A DNA stretch of 64,000 bases. Source: Paraburkholderia graminis C4D1M. GTDB taxonomy: Bacteria; Pseudomonadota; Gammaproteobacteria; Burkholderiales; Burkholderiaceae. Under the pieces are notes generated by a model. The model ran no database searches. It was given only the letters and a program-made list of their open reading frames with translations, and had not been told where the DNA came from. The translations under genes and the position numbers were made by a program. This document shows positions 45,935-55,314 of this stretch, in pieces. Numbering within the stretch: the first letter of the stretch is position 1; the number at the start of each line of letters is the position of its first letter. Location of the stretch: the NCBI RefSeq assembly GCF_000172415.1, contig NZ_ABLD01000002.1, positions 434,001-498,000 on the forward strand. The letters are read 5' to 3'.

Positions 45935-48790
45935 TCAACTCCGCGGCACACCGTCTTCAACCAGCACCGCAATCGGCATCGCGGCGAGCGCATCGCGCAG
46001 ACACAACAAGCCGTTCTCATCGACCTTCGGCGCGGCCGGACTCAGCCAGTCGAAGAGCGCTCGCGCGGACAGATCGGCGGGCATTTCGACGGCGGTGTCC
46101 TGCCACTTGTCAGGCTCCACCATCGGCAGGTCGCCTTCGCCGCCGAGCAGCCCGGCCGCAAGCCGGCTCGCGACGACAACCGCCCACGCATTGCCATGCC
46201 GCCGCGCAAACGCGATCACATTCGACGCATGCGCGCCGCGCACCGTCAGCGGCAGATAAGTGCCTTGGCTCAGCAACTCCGGCAAATGCGCGCGCAGCGC
46301 GAGCACGCGCTGCACGACCGCGAGCTTCACGCGTCCGTTGCGCCACGTCGACAGAAATTCGGACGGCGGCGTTTGCGCGAGCAACGCGGCGCGCGCGTCG
46401 AAATCGACTGGCCTGCGATTGTCCGGATCGACGAGGCTGAAGTCCCACAACTCGGTGCCTTGATAAAGATCGGGAATCCCAGGCGATGCAAGCCGCAAGA
46501 CGGTCTGCTGCAGACTGTTGAGCGCGCCGGCGCGCGAGATGCGTGCGACAAACGCGGCCAGTTCCTGGAGGAACCCGTCGCGCCGCTGCGGCGCGAGAAT
46601 GTCGAACAGGAAGTCGCGGCAACCGGCTTCGTAGGCTTCGTCGGGCGTGAACCAGTTGGTTTGCAGCTTCGCCTCGCGCAGCGCCTTCAACTGCCATTGC
46701 GCGACGCGCTCGGCCAATGCCTTGACGCCCGCCTGGTCGTCGGGCTGCAGGTCGGGCGGCCAGCAACCGACCAGCGTCTGATACAGCATCGCCTCGGCGG
46801 CGGGACCGGGCGCCCAGTCGTAGCTCGTGTCCTGGCCGACGCTGCTGACCGGCTTGCCGTCGAGCGAGCGGCGCTGCGGCGCGTTCAATGTCGACCATGC
46901 GCGCAACGTCGCCGTCCACTCGTGCGGAATTTCGCTCAGCACCGCGAGCCGCGCGCGCACGTCTTCACCGCGCTTGTGATCGTGTGTGGCGGTGGTCAGC
47001 ATCGCGTGAGGCAATCGCTGCGAGCGCTCGACGTTGCCCGCGTGAAACTGCTCAACCGACAACGCAAACTCGCCCGGATCGGCACCGACTTCACACCGCG
47101 ACAACAGCCGTCCATAGCGATAGCAGGCGGTGTCCTCGACGGCCTTCGCGGCAACCGGCGCGGTCAACTGCGAGAACAGCGTTTGCGCGGTGCGCCGCGC
47201 GGAGCCGGCGTGATTGGGCGGCGCGCCGTTCTGGCCTTGCTGCGGCTGACTGTGGCGCGCGCTCTGCGTGTCGTCGACGCCGCCGCCGAGCCACGCATCG
47301 ACACGTTCGAGCACGCCATGATCGGCGCGCGAAAGCGTCGCGCGCGCGCCTGCCAGCGCCTGTTCGAAGAACACGTTGTCGGCGGCGCTGCGCAAGCCGC
47401 TTTGCGGATAGATGCGGTACACGGGAAAATGCACGACCAGTTCGGTCAACACGCGGCGCAGGCTGGTGAACGTGTAATCGCGCGTGGCCAACGAATCGCG
47501 CGCAATGCGATGCAGCGCGCGCGCGGCGCGGTCCAGTTCCGCCGACAGATTCTCCGCGACGATCTTGCGCCGCGCGGCCAATGCTTCATCCGCGAAATTC
47601 GGGCTGCGGCCCGTGAGTTCGGCCCACGCGTCGGCAAGCGGCTCTGCACCTGCCGGGTCGTGCAGCAGCGCGCCCACGTCGTTCATGAAGTCATAGCCGG
47701 TCGTGCCGTCCACCGGCCAGTCGTCGCGCAGCGGTTCGCCGCGCGCCAGAATCTTTTCGACGACCACATACGGCGTCGTATCGCGCAATTCCGTCAGACG
47801 TTGCCGCAGCCGCTGACAGTACTCGCGCGGCTCGGCGAGGCCGTCGACATGATCGATCCGCAGACCGTCGATCACGCCTTCCTGATACAGACGAAAAACC
47901 AGCGCATGCGTCGCTTCGAAGACCTCGGGCCGTTCGGCGCGCACGGCGGCGAGCGTCGAGATGTCGAAGAAGCGCCGCCAGTTGACTTCGTCGGCGGCGG
48001 CGCGCCACCACGCGAGGCGGAAATGCTGGCGTTCGAGCAGCCGATGCAGGCGGTCGCGCGTCAGCGGATCTTCGGGCGAATAGGTTTGCAGCGCGAACTG
48101 AATCGCCGACTCGCCGTTTAGCGCAACGAACTCGCGCAGCATCTCGCGGCCTTCGGCGGCGCGCGGCTGATCGGTGGGCTGCGTCGTCAGTCCCTGGAAG
48201 CGCTCAGCAAGCGCGCTGAGATCGGCGCGATCGGCGCTTTGCAGGATCGACGGGTAATCGACCGGACACACCGGAAACACGTGCGGTCCGTAGCCGACAT
48301 AAAAGCGCCCGCTGTCCGCGGCGAAATGCAGCGCGATGCGGCCCGACGCCAGTTCGTCGCCATACGGCGCGCCGAGCGTCGGCAGCAGCACCTTGCCGCG
48401 CAACGCCGGATCGGGCGAATGCCAGTCCACATCGAAGTGACGTGCGTACGTGCTGTGACGGCCCCATTCGAGAATATCGAGCCACCACACATTGCTCGAG
48501 CCGCCGACGCCCATATGGTTCGGCACCATGTCGACGATCAGCCCCATGCCGTGCGCGTGCAATTTTTCGACGAGGCGCTTCAGGCCCGCCTCGCCGCCGC
48601 ATTCGGCGCTCACATGCGTGTAATCGACGGTGTCGTAGCCGTGCATCGAACCGGGCTCGGCCGTGGTGATCGGCGACGCGTACACATGGCTGATGCCGAG
48701 CGCGGCGAAATACTCGACGTGCTTCGCGGCATCGTCGAAAGTGAAGCCCCGATGAAACTGGAGGCGAACAGTGGAGCGTGGGACGGTCAT
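45935..48790 (-). CDS. treY: Maltooligosyl trehalose synthase
   Basis: TreY isomerises the reducing-end alpha-1,4 bond of maltodextrin to a trehalose-type alpha-1,1 bond. The 951-residue GH13 protein begins STVRLQFHRGFTFDDA and has SHVYASPITTAEPGSMHGYD, VDMVPNHMG, the nucleophile Asp in GLRIDHVDGL and the acid/base Glu in VVVEKILARGE. An insertion of mixed sequence near residues 500-540 (Gln/Ser-rich) is unusual. It is the last gene of the seven-gene operon, overlapping malQ by four bases. TreZ releases trehalose from its product. Confidence 0.96.
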   Translation of the reverse strand: MTVPRSTVRLQFHRGFTFDDAAKHVEYFAALGISHVYASPITTAEPGSMHGYDTVDYTHVSAECGGEAGLKRLVEKLHAHGMGLIVDMVPNHMGVGGSSNVWWLDILEWGRHSTYARHFDVDWHSPDPALRGKVLLPTLGAPYGDELASGRIALHFAADSGRFYVGYGPHVFPVCPVDYPSILQSADRADLSALAERFQGLTTQPTDQPRAAEGREMLREFVALNGESAIQFALQTYSPEDPLTRDRLHRLLERQHFRLAWWRAAADEVNWRRFFDISTLAAVRAERPEVFEATHALVFRLYQEGVIDGLRIDHVDGLAEPREYCQRLRQRLTELRDTTPYVVVEKILARGEPLRDDWPVDGTTGYDFMNDVGALLHDPAGAEPLADAWAELTGRSPNFADEALAARRKIVAENLSAELDRAARALHRIARDSLATRDYTFTSLRRVLTELVVHFPVYRIYPQSGLRSAADNVFFEQALAGARATLSRADHGVLERVDAWLGGGVDDTQSARHSQPQQGQNGAPPNHAGSARRTAQTLFSQLTAPVAAKAVEDTACYRYGRLLSRCEVGADPGEFALSVEQFHAGNVERSQRLPHAMLTTATHDHKRGEDVRARLAVLSEIPHEWTATLRAWSTLNAPQRRSLDGKPVSSVGQDTSYDWAPGPAAEAMLYQTLVGCWPPDLQPDDQAGVKALAERVAQWQLKALREAKLQTNWFTPDEAYEAGCRDFLFDILAPQRRDGFLQELAAFVARISRAGALNSLQQTVLRLASPGIPDLYQGTELWDFSLVDPDNRRPVDFDARAALLAQTPPSEFLSTWRNGRVKLAVVQRVLALRAHLPELLSQGTYLPLTVRGAHASNVIAFARRHGNAWAVVVASRLAAGLLGGEGDLPMVEPDKWQDTAVEMPADLSARALFDWLSPAAPKVDENGLLCLRDALAAMPIAVLVEDGVPRS

Positions 48791-50997
48791 GGCGTATCAG
48801 GCTCCGAAGCGGTATTGGCTGAAGGAGTGGAAACGGTTGCGGCGCTGCGCGCCCGGTCGACTGCGAGCAGCCGGTCGCAGAAGGCGTCGTCGAGAAACAT
48901 TTCGTCGATGGGCAGATTCATGCGGCGGCGCCAGTTCGGATGCTCGTCGATCGAACCGGGCAAGTTCGGCTGTTCGCTCTGCGCGAGCAGGTCTTCGAGC
49001 GGAAACGTGACGAGCGGGCCGGGCGTTGCCGCGACAAAGGCGAGGGCTTCGTCGACGGGCGGGCTCTCGAGCGGCGGCGCGTCGACATCCGGCGCGGCCA
49101 CGCCGGCTTCCTGGAACGCGCGCCACAAGTCGGCGCGGTCGCTCGCGCGCTCTTCCTGCGCGGCTTCTTCGGGATCGCGGCCATCGGGGCGCGCCATCGT
49201 CTGGCCGATCTTGTTGCGCCAGCTAATGTCGCTGCCGGCCCACCAGCCGGCGACGGTCGGCAGATCGTGCGTGGTCGTCGTGCCGACCGCATTGCGGTCC
49301 CACGCCTGCGGCGGCTTGAAGCCTGTGCCGTCTTCGCCGCGTTCGAACCACAGCACACGGATGCCGGCAATGCCATGCTCGTTGAGCCGCTCGCGAAAGC
49401 CGGGCGGCACGGTGCCGAGATCTTCGCCGATCACAATCGCGCGATGCCGCCACGATTCGAGCGCGATCAGACGCAACTGGTCTTCGAGCGGATAGCGCAG
49501 ATACGCGCCGTTGCGCGCGCTCTCGCCTTCCGGCACGAGCCATAGACGCCGCAAGCCGAGAATATGATCGATGCGAATTCCGCCCGCATGCGCGAACGCG
49601 GCGCGCAGCATGTCGATGAACGCGGAGAAGCCTTGCGTGCGCATCGCACGCGGCGAGAACGTGGTGAGGCCCCAGCTTTGTCCCGCCTGATTGAAGAGGT
49701 CGGGCGGCGCGCCGACGGACACGCCTTGCAGCATGTCGTCGCGGTAGGACCATGCATGGCTGCCCGCGCTGTCGCATCCCACGGCGAGATCGGCGATCAC
49801 ACCGACGGCCATGCCCGCTTCACGCGCCGCGTGTTGCGCGTGCGACAGACCTTTCGCGGCAAGCCATTGCAGAAAGAGATGAAAGTCGACTTCATGGCGA
49901 TGCGCTTGCGCGAACGCATCCACTTCCGGGCTGCGCGGATCGCGCAATGCTTCCGGCCAGTCGCGCCAATGACCGTTGCCGCCTTGCGCGAGTTGCGCGG
50001 CCTGCAGTGCTTCGAAGCGCGCATGATCTTCGAGCGCTCGTCCCGCGCGTTCGCAAAAGCCGTGAAATTCGAGCGCGCGCGGCGTATCGGGCGTGCCGTC
50101 GTGGGCCCGCTCATGCGCGCAGAAATTCTCGAACAACGCGCGCAACACCTTCAGCTTCAGCACGACCGCCTTCGGCCAGTCGATCAGCGGCAAGCCTTCG
50201 AGTCCGGTCCACGCATCCGCGGCTTGTGCGGATTCCATCGCGGCGCGCGCAGCATCCGCGCCGAACACCGCTGCCGGATCGATATGCGTGACGTTCAACC
50301 ACAAACGCGACGACGGCGAATACGGACTGAAGCGGTTCGGCTCCGCGCTGAACATCGCGTGCGTCGGGCTCACGGCGAGCGCATGCGCGCCGCGTTTTGC
50401 GCTCTCCGTCGCAATGCGGGCGAGCGCCGAATAATCGCCGATGCCGCCGTCGCCCACGCGGCGCAAGCCATACAACTGGGCGGCCACGCCCCATAGCGGC
50501 GGCGCCTCGGCGCGCTCGTCGTCACGCAACGTGCGCCATGCGTCGGCGACGGTATAGCAGCGCGACGGCGCGATCGCGAGCGTCACGCGCTGTTCGTGAA
50601 TGACGAGCGTGTGATAGCCGGGTTCGTCGATGGGCGCGAGCAACGCCTCTTCGCCTTTGGGCGCGGTAAAGCGTCCGTCGATGATGGAGCCGCTTTCCAG
50701 TTCGATGCGGTAATGGCTGCCCGACTTGAGCGCGGTCGCGGGCAACGCAATGCCGCGCCCGACTTCGGCGGTCATCAGCGGCGGCAGTTTGCGGCCCGAC
50801 AATTCGGCGTCGAGCGCGGCCGCGCTTTGGCGGATTTGCGTCGCGTTGCCGCACGGCAAGCCCATGCGTTCGAGCAGAACCGCGAGCGTCTTCTCGGGCA
50901 CGCGATGCACCTTGTGATGCGCGTCTTCCCACTCCACCTCGAAGCCGGCGCGCGCCGCGAGCGTGTCGATCGTATCGCCAGAGCGTCGGGTACTCAC
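48787..50997 (-). CDS. malQ: 4-alpha-glucanotransferase (amylomaltase)
   Basis: MalQ transfers maltodextrin chains between acceptors and can lengthen short chains for TreY. The 736-residue protein has an N-terminal domain of about 140 residues typical of the long MalQ type. The GH77 core has YSPSSRLWLNVTHID, the nucleophile Asp in GIRIDHILGLRRLW and the acid/base Glu in VIGEDLGTVPPGFRE, with the third carboxylate in THDLPTVAGWW. Its stop overlaps the treY start and its start overlaps the treZ stop, each by four bases. Confidence 0.95.
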   Translation of the reverse strand: MSTRRSGDTIDTLAARAGFEVEWEDAHHKVHRVPEKTLAVLLERMGLPCGNATQIRQSAAALDAELSGRKLPPLMTAEVGRGIALPATALKSGSHYRIELESGSIIDGRFTAPKGEEALLAPIDEPGYHTLVIHEQRVTLAIAPSRCYTVADAWRTLRDDERAEAPPLWGVAAQLYGLRRVGDGGIGDYSALARIATESAKRGAHALAVSPTHAMFSAEPNRFSPYSPSSRLWLNVTHIDPAAVFGADAARAAMESAQAADAWTGLEGLPLIDWPKAVVLKLKVLRALFENFCAHERAHDGTPDTPRALEFHGFCERAGRALEDHARFEALQAAQLAQGGNGHWRDWPEALRDPRSPEVDAFAQAHRHEVDFHLFLQWLAAKGLSHAQHAAREAGMAVGVIADLAVGCDSAGSHAWSYRDDMLQGVSVGAPPDLFNQAGQSWGLTTFSPRAMRTQGFSAFIDMLRAAFAHAGGIRIDHILGLRRLWLVPEGESARNGAYLRYPLEDQLRLIALESWRHRAIVIGEDLGTVPPGFRERLNEHGIAGIRVLWFERGEDGTGFKPPQAWDRNAVGTTTTHDLPTVAGWWAGSDISWRNKIGQTMARPDGRDPEEAAQEERASDRADLWRAFQEAGVAAPDVDAPPLESPPVDEALAFVAATPGPLVTFPLEDLLAQSEQPNLPGSIDEHPNWRRRMNLPIDEMFLDDAFCDRLLAVDRARSAATVSTPSANTASEPDTP

Positions 50998-52922
50998 GAG
51001 CGGCGCTCCTCTTTGCCGACGATGCGCGCATCATGACCGATCGCATAGTCGTTGATGTCGCCGGTCAGCCACGCGACGAACGCGTTGGCCGGCAGCACCT
51101 TCGCGTCGATCTGCTCGCGCACGCGCGGCGGCGTTTCGAAAATGACCTTGCCGGCAGGCACATCGTTAAACGGCACGCTCTGCTTCGACAGATTGAGCGC
51201 GAGCGACAGCGTCTCGCCATCGCCGAGTTTCCAGCGTGCTATTAGCGCATTCGCGTCCGTGCCGTTTTCATCCACAAGCACCGTTGCGTTGAGCGCCTTG
51301 CCGTGCTTCAGACGCGGCGTGATCAGTTTTGCGCGTACCGTCAGCGCGGATTTGTAGAAGTGCATCCAGTCGAGGCGGTCTTTTGCTTCGTCATCCTGCG
51401 CAGTAGAAGACGAGGCGGTCACGGGCTCGGGCGGCGACGATGCGGCAAACGTCTTCACGTCGTTCGGATCGGGAATCTGCGCGCGACGCTTTTCGTCGCT
51501 GAACGACGAGAAACGCGCGAACTCGCGGCGACGTCCTTCGCGCACGGCGTCGGCGAGATCGCCGGTGTAATCGGTGAAGAACAGAAACGGCTGCGTCGAG
51601 CCGTATTCCTCGTCCATGAAGAGCAGCGGAATTTGCGGCGACAGCAGCAGCAAGCCGGTGGCCGCGCGCAAGGCGTCGTCCGACGTGAGCTTGCGCAGAC
51701 GCTCGCCGAATGCGCGATTGCCGATCTGATCGTGATTCTGCAAAAACATCACGAACGACGTAGGCGGCAAATGCCCGCTCGATTCGCCGCGCGGCGCGCC
51801 GTCGTGCAGCGGCGACGGATCGCCCTGATACGCGAAGCCCTCGGAGAGCACGCGAGCAAGACGGCGGATCGGCTGATCCTCGTACGCGTGGTAATAGCCT
51901 TCGGTCTCACCGGTCAGCAGCACATGCAGCGTGTTGTGCGCGTCGTCGTTCCATTGCGCGTTGAAGTGGTTCTCCAACAGGCTTGCACTGTTGTGCTCGT
52001 TTTCCAGCACCAGATGCACATGGCGGCCATGCTGCACATGGGCGCGAATATGATCGGACAGCTCGCGCAGCCAGCGGTGATTGTCGATCGCGTGAACCGC
52101 GTCGAAACGCAGGCCGTCTATCCGGTATTCGTTGATCCAGTAGACGGCGTTGTCCATGAAAAAGTCGCTGACTTCACTGCGCTCGAAGTCGATGGCCGGG
52201 CCCCACGGCGTATGCGTGCCTTCGCGGAAAAACGAGCGCGCGTATTCGTGCAGATAGTTGCCGTCAGGGCCGAAGTGGTTGTAGACCACATCGAGAAACA
52301 CCATCAGGCCGAGACCGTGCGCGGCGTCGATCAGCGCCTTCAGTTCCTCGGGGCGGCCGTATGCGGAATCGGGCGCGTAGGGCAGCACGCCGTCATAGCC
52401 CCAATTGTGCTTGCCCGGAAAGTCGTTCAAGGGCATCAGTTCGATCGCCGTCACGCCGAGCGCCGCGAGCGCCGGCAAGCGTTTTTGCACGCCCTGATAG
52501 CCGCCCATCGCACCGACGTGCAGTTCGTACAGCACGGTTTCTTCCCACGGCCTGCCATGCCAGTCGCAATGTTCCCAGCGATACGCGCGCGGGTCGATGA
52601 CTTCGCTCGGACCATGCACGTCTTGCGGCTGAAAGCGCGACGCCGGATCGGGCACCGCATTGCCGTCGTCGAGACGAAAGCGGTACAGCGTGCCCGCGCC
52701 GCTCTCGACGCTCGCTTCGAACCAGCCGTTGCCGGCCGGCGTCATTTCATGCGCGCCTTGCGCGGCGCCGTTCTCGATTTCGACCTGCACGCTTTTGCAC
52801 GAAGGCGCCCAGAAACGAAAACGCGTGCGCGGATTCGCGCCCTTGGGCCCGAGCAATTGCGCGCCGAACGGCAGGCAATGCGCGTAATGATGCGCGTGAG
52901 GATCGATTGGATGTTCGGACAT
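50994..52922 (-). CDS. treZ: Malto-oligosyltrehalose trehalohydrolase
   Basis: TreZ hydrolyses maltooligosyl trehalose to free trehalose. The 642-residue protein has an N-terminal early-set domain (FRFWAPSCKSVQVEIENG), then GH13 motifs: VELMPLNDFPGKHNWGYDG, DVVYNHFGPDGNYLHEY, the nucleophile Asp in GLRFDAVHAID, Glu in LVLENEHNSAS, and LQNHDQIGNRAFGERL. GYDGVLPYAPDSAYG is diagnostic of TreZ over GlgB. It overlaps malQ by four bases and lies 34 bases after glgX. Confidence 0.96.
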   Translation of the reverse strand: MSEHPIDPHAHHYAHCLPFGAQLLGPKGANPRTRFRFWAPSCKSVQVEIENGAAQGAHEMTPAGNGWFEASVESGAGTLYRFRLDDGNAVPDPASRFQPQDVHGPSEVIDPRAYRWEHCDWHGRPWEETVLYELHVGAMGGYQGVQKRLPALAALGVTAIELMPLNDFPGKHNWGYDGVLPYAPDSAYGRPEELKALIDAAHGLGLMVFLDVVYNHFGPDGNYLHEYARSFFREGTHTPWGPAIDFERSEVSDFFMDNAVYWINEYRIDGLRFDAVHAIDNHRWLRELSDHIRAHVQHGRHVHLVLENEHNSASLLENHFNAQWNDDAHNTLHVLLTGETEGYYHAYEDQPIRRLARVLSEGFAYQGDPSPLHDGAPRGESSGHLPPTSFVMFLQNHDQIGNRAFGERLRKLTSDDALRAATGLLLLSPQIPLLFMDEEYGSTQPFLFFTDYTGDLADAVREGRRREFARFSSFSDEKRRAQIPDPNDVKTFAASSPPEPVTASSSTAQDDEAKDRLDWMHFYKSALTVRAKLITPRLKHGKALNATVLVDENGTDANALIARWKLGDGETLSLALNLSKQSVPFNDVPAGKVIFETPPRVREQIDAKVLPANAFVAWLTGDINDYAIGHDARIVGKEERRS

Positions 52923-52956
52923 GACTCTTCACCATTCGGTTTTGCTGTCGGATTGC

Positions 52957-55164
52957 TCACGCATCGTTCGCAAACGGATGCTCGCCCGGACGCGGCGGCA
53001 ACGCCGTCAATAGCCGCTGCCCGTGCTGCGCGCCGGCTTTCCAGCCCGCTTGCCAGTCGGCTTCGCCGACCGGGTGCGCGGCGAGTATCACGAGCCCGCG
53101 AGCGGCCACTTCCAGATCCATTGCGGCGAGCCGGTGCGGGGCGCCTTGCGTATCCGCAGTGTCTAACAGCACGTGCCATTCCAGGTGCGGCGGAGGCGGT
53201 GTAAAACGCAGAGTTTCCGCGCTCGCGTTGAGCATCATCAACAATACTTCGGTTTCCCCGTTCAGACCTGGGCCCGCGCGCCGCAAGGTAAACGCGCGGC
53301 CTTCCGGGTCTTCCCATGCTTCGATCGTCAGCGGCTCGCCGTTTTCGTCGAACCAGCCAATGTCGAAAAGACCCGGCAGCACTTCGCGGTCGCCGAACAG
53401 AAAACGCGTTTCGCGCAACAGCGGATGCTGCTTGCGCAGCGCCACCACGCGCGCGACGAAATCGGTCATCTGGCGTCCGTCCGGCGAATCGGCGCGTTCC
53501 CAGTCGATCCACGATATTTCGTTATCCTGGCAGTACGCATTGTTATTGCCGTTCTGCGTGCGCAACGATTCGTCGCCGGCAAGCATCATCGGCGTGCCGA
53601 GCGCGACGAACAGCGTCGCCATCATCGAGCGCGCCACGCGTTTGCGTGTTTCGAGAATCGCGGGGTCGTCGGTCGGTCCTTCGACGCCCCAGTTGCTGCT
53701 GCAGTTTTCGTTATGGCCGTCGCGGTTGTCTTCGCGATTCGCCTCGTTATGTTTGTCCTCGTACGCGGTCATGTCGGCGAGCGTAAAGCCGTCATGCGAC
53801 GCGACGAAATTGATCGACGCCCACGGCTTGCGAAAGCGGCGGTTGAAGAGATCGGCGGAACCCGTCAGGCGCGCGGCCAGGTCCTGGCGCAGGCCCGCGT
53901 CGCCGCGCCAGAAGCGGCGCACCGTATCGCGGAAACGGTCGTTCCATTCGCCGAAACCCGGCGGATGGTTGCCGAGTTGATAACCGCCTGGACCGATGTC
54001 CCACGGTTCGGAAATCAGCTTGCGTTGCGAGAGGACCGGGTCCTGGCGCAACGCGTCGAAGAAACCGGAGCCTGGATCGAAACCGTGCGGCTCGCGCCCG
54101 AGCGTCACGCCGAGATCGAAACGGAAGCCGTCGATGTTGAACGCGGTCGACCAGTAACGCAGCGAATCCATCACCATCTGCAACACGCGCGGATGCAGCA
54201 GATTGACCGTGTTGCCGCAGCCCGTGTCGTTGATGTGATGCCGCTCGTCGCCGGGAATCAGGCGGTAGTAGCTCGCGTTGTCGAGACCGCGCCACGAAAC
54301 GGTCGGGCCCATTTCGTTGCCTTCGCACGTGTGGTTGTAGACCACGTCGAGAAACACTTCGATGCCGGCCGCGTGCAACTGGCGCACGGCAATGCGCATT
54401 TCGTCCAGCCGGTGCGTGCTCAGATACGACGGCTCGGGCGCAAAAAACGCCGCCGTGTTGTAGCCCCAGTAGTTGCGCAGGCCGCGCTCGACGAGAAAGC
54501 GGTCGTTCAGAAACGCATGAACGGGCAGCAGCTCAACGGCAGTCACGCCGAGCTTCAGCAGATGCTCGATAAATTCCGGCGACGACAGCGCGGCAAACGT
54601 GCCGCGCTCATGCTGACGCAGATCGGCGCGCAGCATCGACGCGCCGCGCACATGCGTTTCATAGATCACAGTTTCGCCCCAAGGCACATTCGGGCGCTTG
54701 TCGTGCGACCAGTCGAACGCTTCGTCGATCACCACGCATTTCGGCATGGCAGGCGCGGAATCGCGCCGGTCGATGGAAAGATCCGCGCGATTCGAATGCA
54801 CGCGATAGCCGAACAGCGCGTCCGACCAGCGGAATTGCCCGACCAGTTTGCGCGCGTACGGATCGAGCAGCAGCTTGTGCGGATTGAAGCGATGCCCGTG
54901 CTGAGGCTGATACGGCCCATGCGCGCGAAAGCCGTAAGCGGTGCCGGGATGCGCGTTCGGCAGATAGCCGTGCCAGACCTCATCGGTGCATTCGGGCATC
55001 GGGTAGCGTCGGATTTCCTTGCGGCCGGTGGGATCGAACAGACACAGTTCGATTTTCTGCGCGTTCGCCGAGAACACCGCGAAGTTGACACCTAGACCGT
55101 CCCAACTCGCGCCGAGCGGATACGGCGAGCCGGGCAGAAGCCGGTCGGGCATTGCATGCGACAT
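52957..55164 (-). CDS. glgX: Glycogen debranching enzyme
   Basis: GlgX hydrolyses alpha-1,6 branches of glycogen or limit dextrins. The 735-residue protein has the N-terminal CBM48 domain (SPYPLGASWDGLGVNFAVFSANAQKIELCLFD). GH13 motifs follow: NYWGYNTAAFFAPE, LDVVYNHTCEGNEMGPT, the nucleophile Asp in GFRFDLGVTLGRE and Glu in LISEPWDIGPGGYQLG. It supplies linear maltodextrins to MalQ, TreY and TreZ downstream. A 150-base gap holding a large inverted repeat separates it from glgB. Confidence 0.96.
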   Translation of the reverse strand: MSHAMPDRLLPGSPYPLGASWDGLGVNFAVFSANAQKIELCLFDPTGRKEIRRYPMPECTDEVWHGYLPNAHPGTAYGFRAHGPYQPQHGHRFNPHKLLLDPYARKLVGQFRWSDALFGYRVHSNRADLSIDRRDSAPAMPKCVVIDEAFDWSHDKRPNVPWGETVIYETHVRGASMLRADLRQHERGTFAALSSPEFIEHLLKLGVTAVELLPVHAFLNDRFLVERGLRNYWGYNTAAFFAPEPSYLSTHRLDEMRIAVRQLHAAGIEVFLDVVYNHTCEGNEMGPTVSWRGLDNASYYRLIPGDERHHINDTGCGNTVNLLHPRVLQMVMDSLRYWSTAFNIDGFRFDLGVTLGREPHGFDPGSGFFDALRQDPVLSQRKLISEPWDIGPGGYQLGNHPPGFGEWNDRFRDTVRRFWRGDAGLRQDLAARLTGSADLFNRRFRKPWASINFVASHDGFTLADMTAYEDKHNEANREDNRDGHNENCSSNWGVEGPTDDPAILETRKRVARSMMATLFVALGTPMMLAGDESLRTQNGNNNAYCQDNEISWIDWERADSPDGRQMTDFVARVVALRKQHPLLRETRFLFGDREVLPGLFDIGWFDENGEPLTIEAWEDPEGRAFTLRRAGPGLNGETEVLLMMLNASAETLRFTPPPPHLEWHVLLDTADTQGAPHRLAAMDLEVAARGLVILAAHPVGEADWQAGWKAGAQHGQRLLTALPPRPGEHPFANDA

Positions 55165-55219
55165 GGTTCCCCTTCCTTGTTCTGATTCGATGGAGCGCGA
55201 GCGCGGTGCTTCATGCGAC

Positions 55220-55255
55220 GAGCGCGCGGCCTGTCATCGCACAGGCCGCGCGCTC
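55220..55255. repeat. 15-bp perfect inverted repeat between glgB and glgX
   Basis: The arms 55220-55234 and 55241-55255 are exact complements around the 6-base loop CATCGC. No T-run follows on either strand. The repeat sits in the only long gap (55165-55314) inside the seven-gene operon, where it may block exonucleases or partly terminate transcription. Confidence 0.85.
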
Positions 55256-55314
55256 GCCTTCTGCGGACTCGGGCGGAATCGGGCGGCGCTGCCGGATTCC
55301 GCGGTCAGTGCCGC

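Noticed and set aside
46196..48121. A 641-codon plus-strand open frame opposite treY
   Set aside because: It is an antisense shadow with no domain signature; treY is unequivocal on the minus strand.
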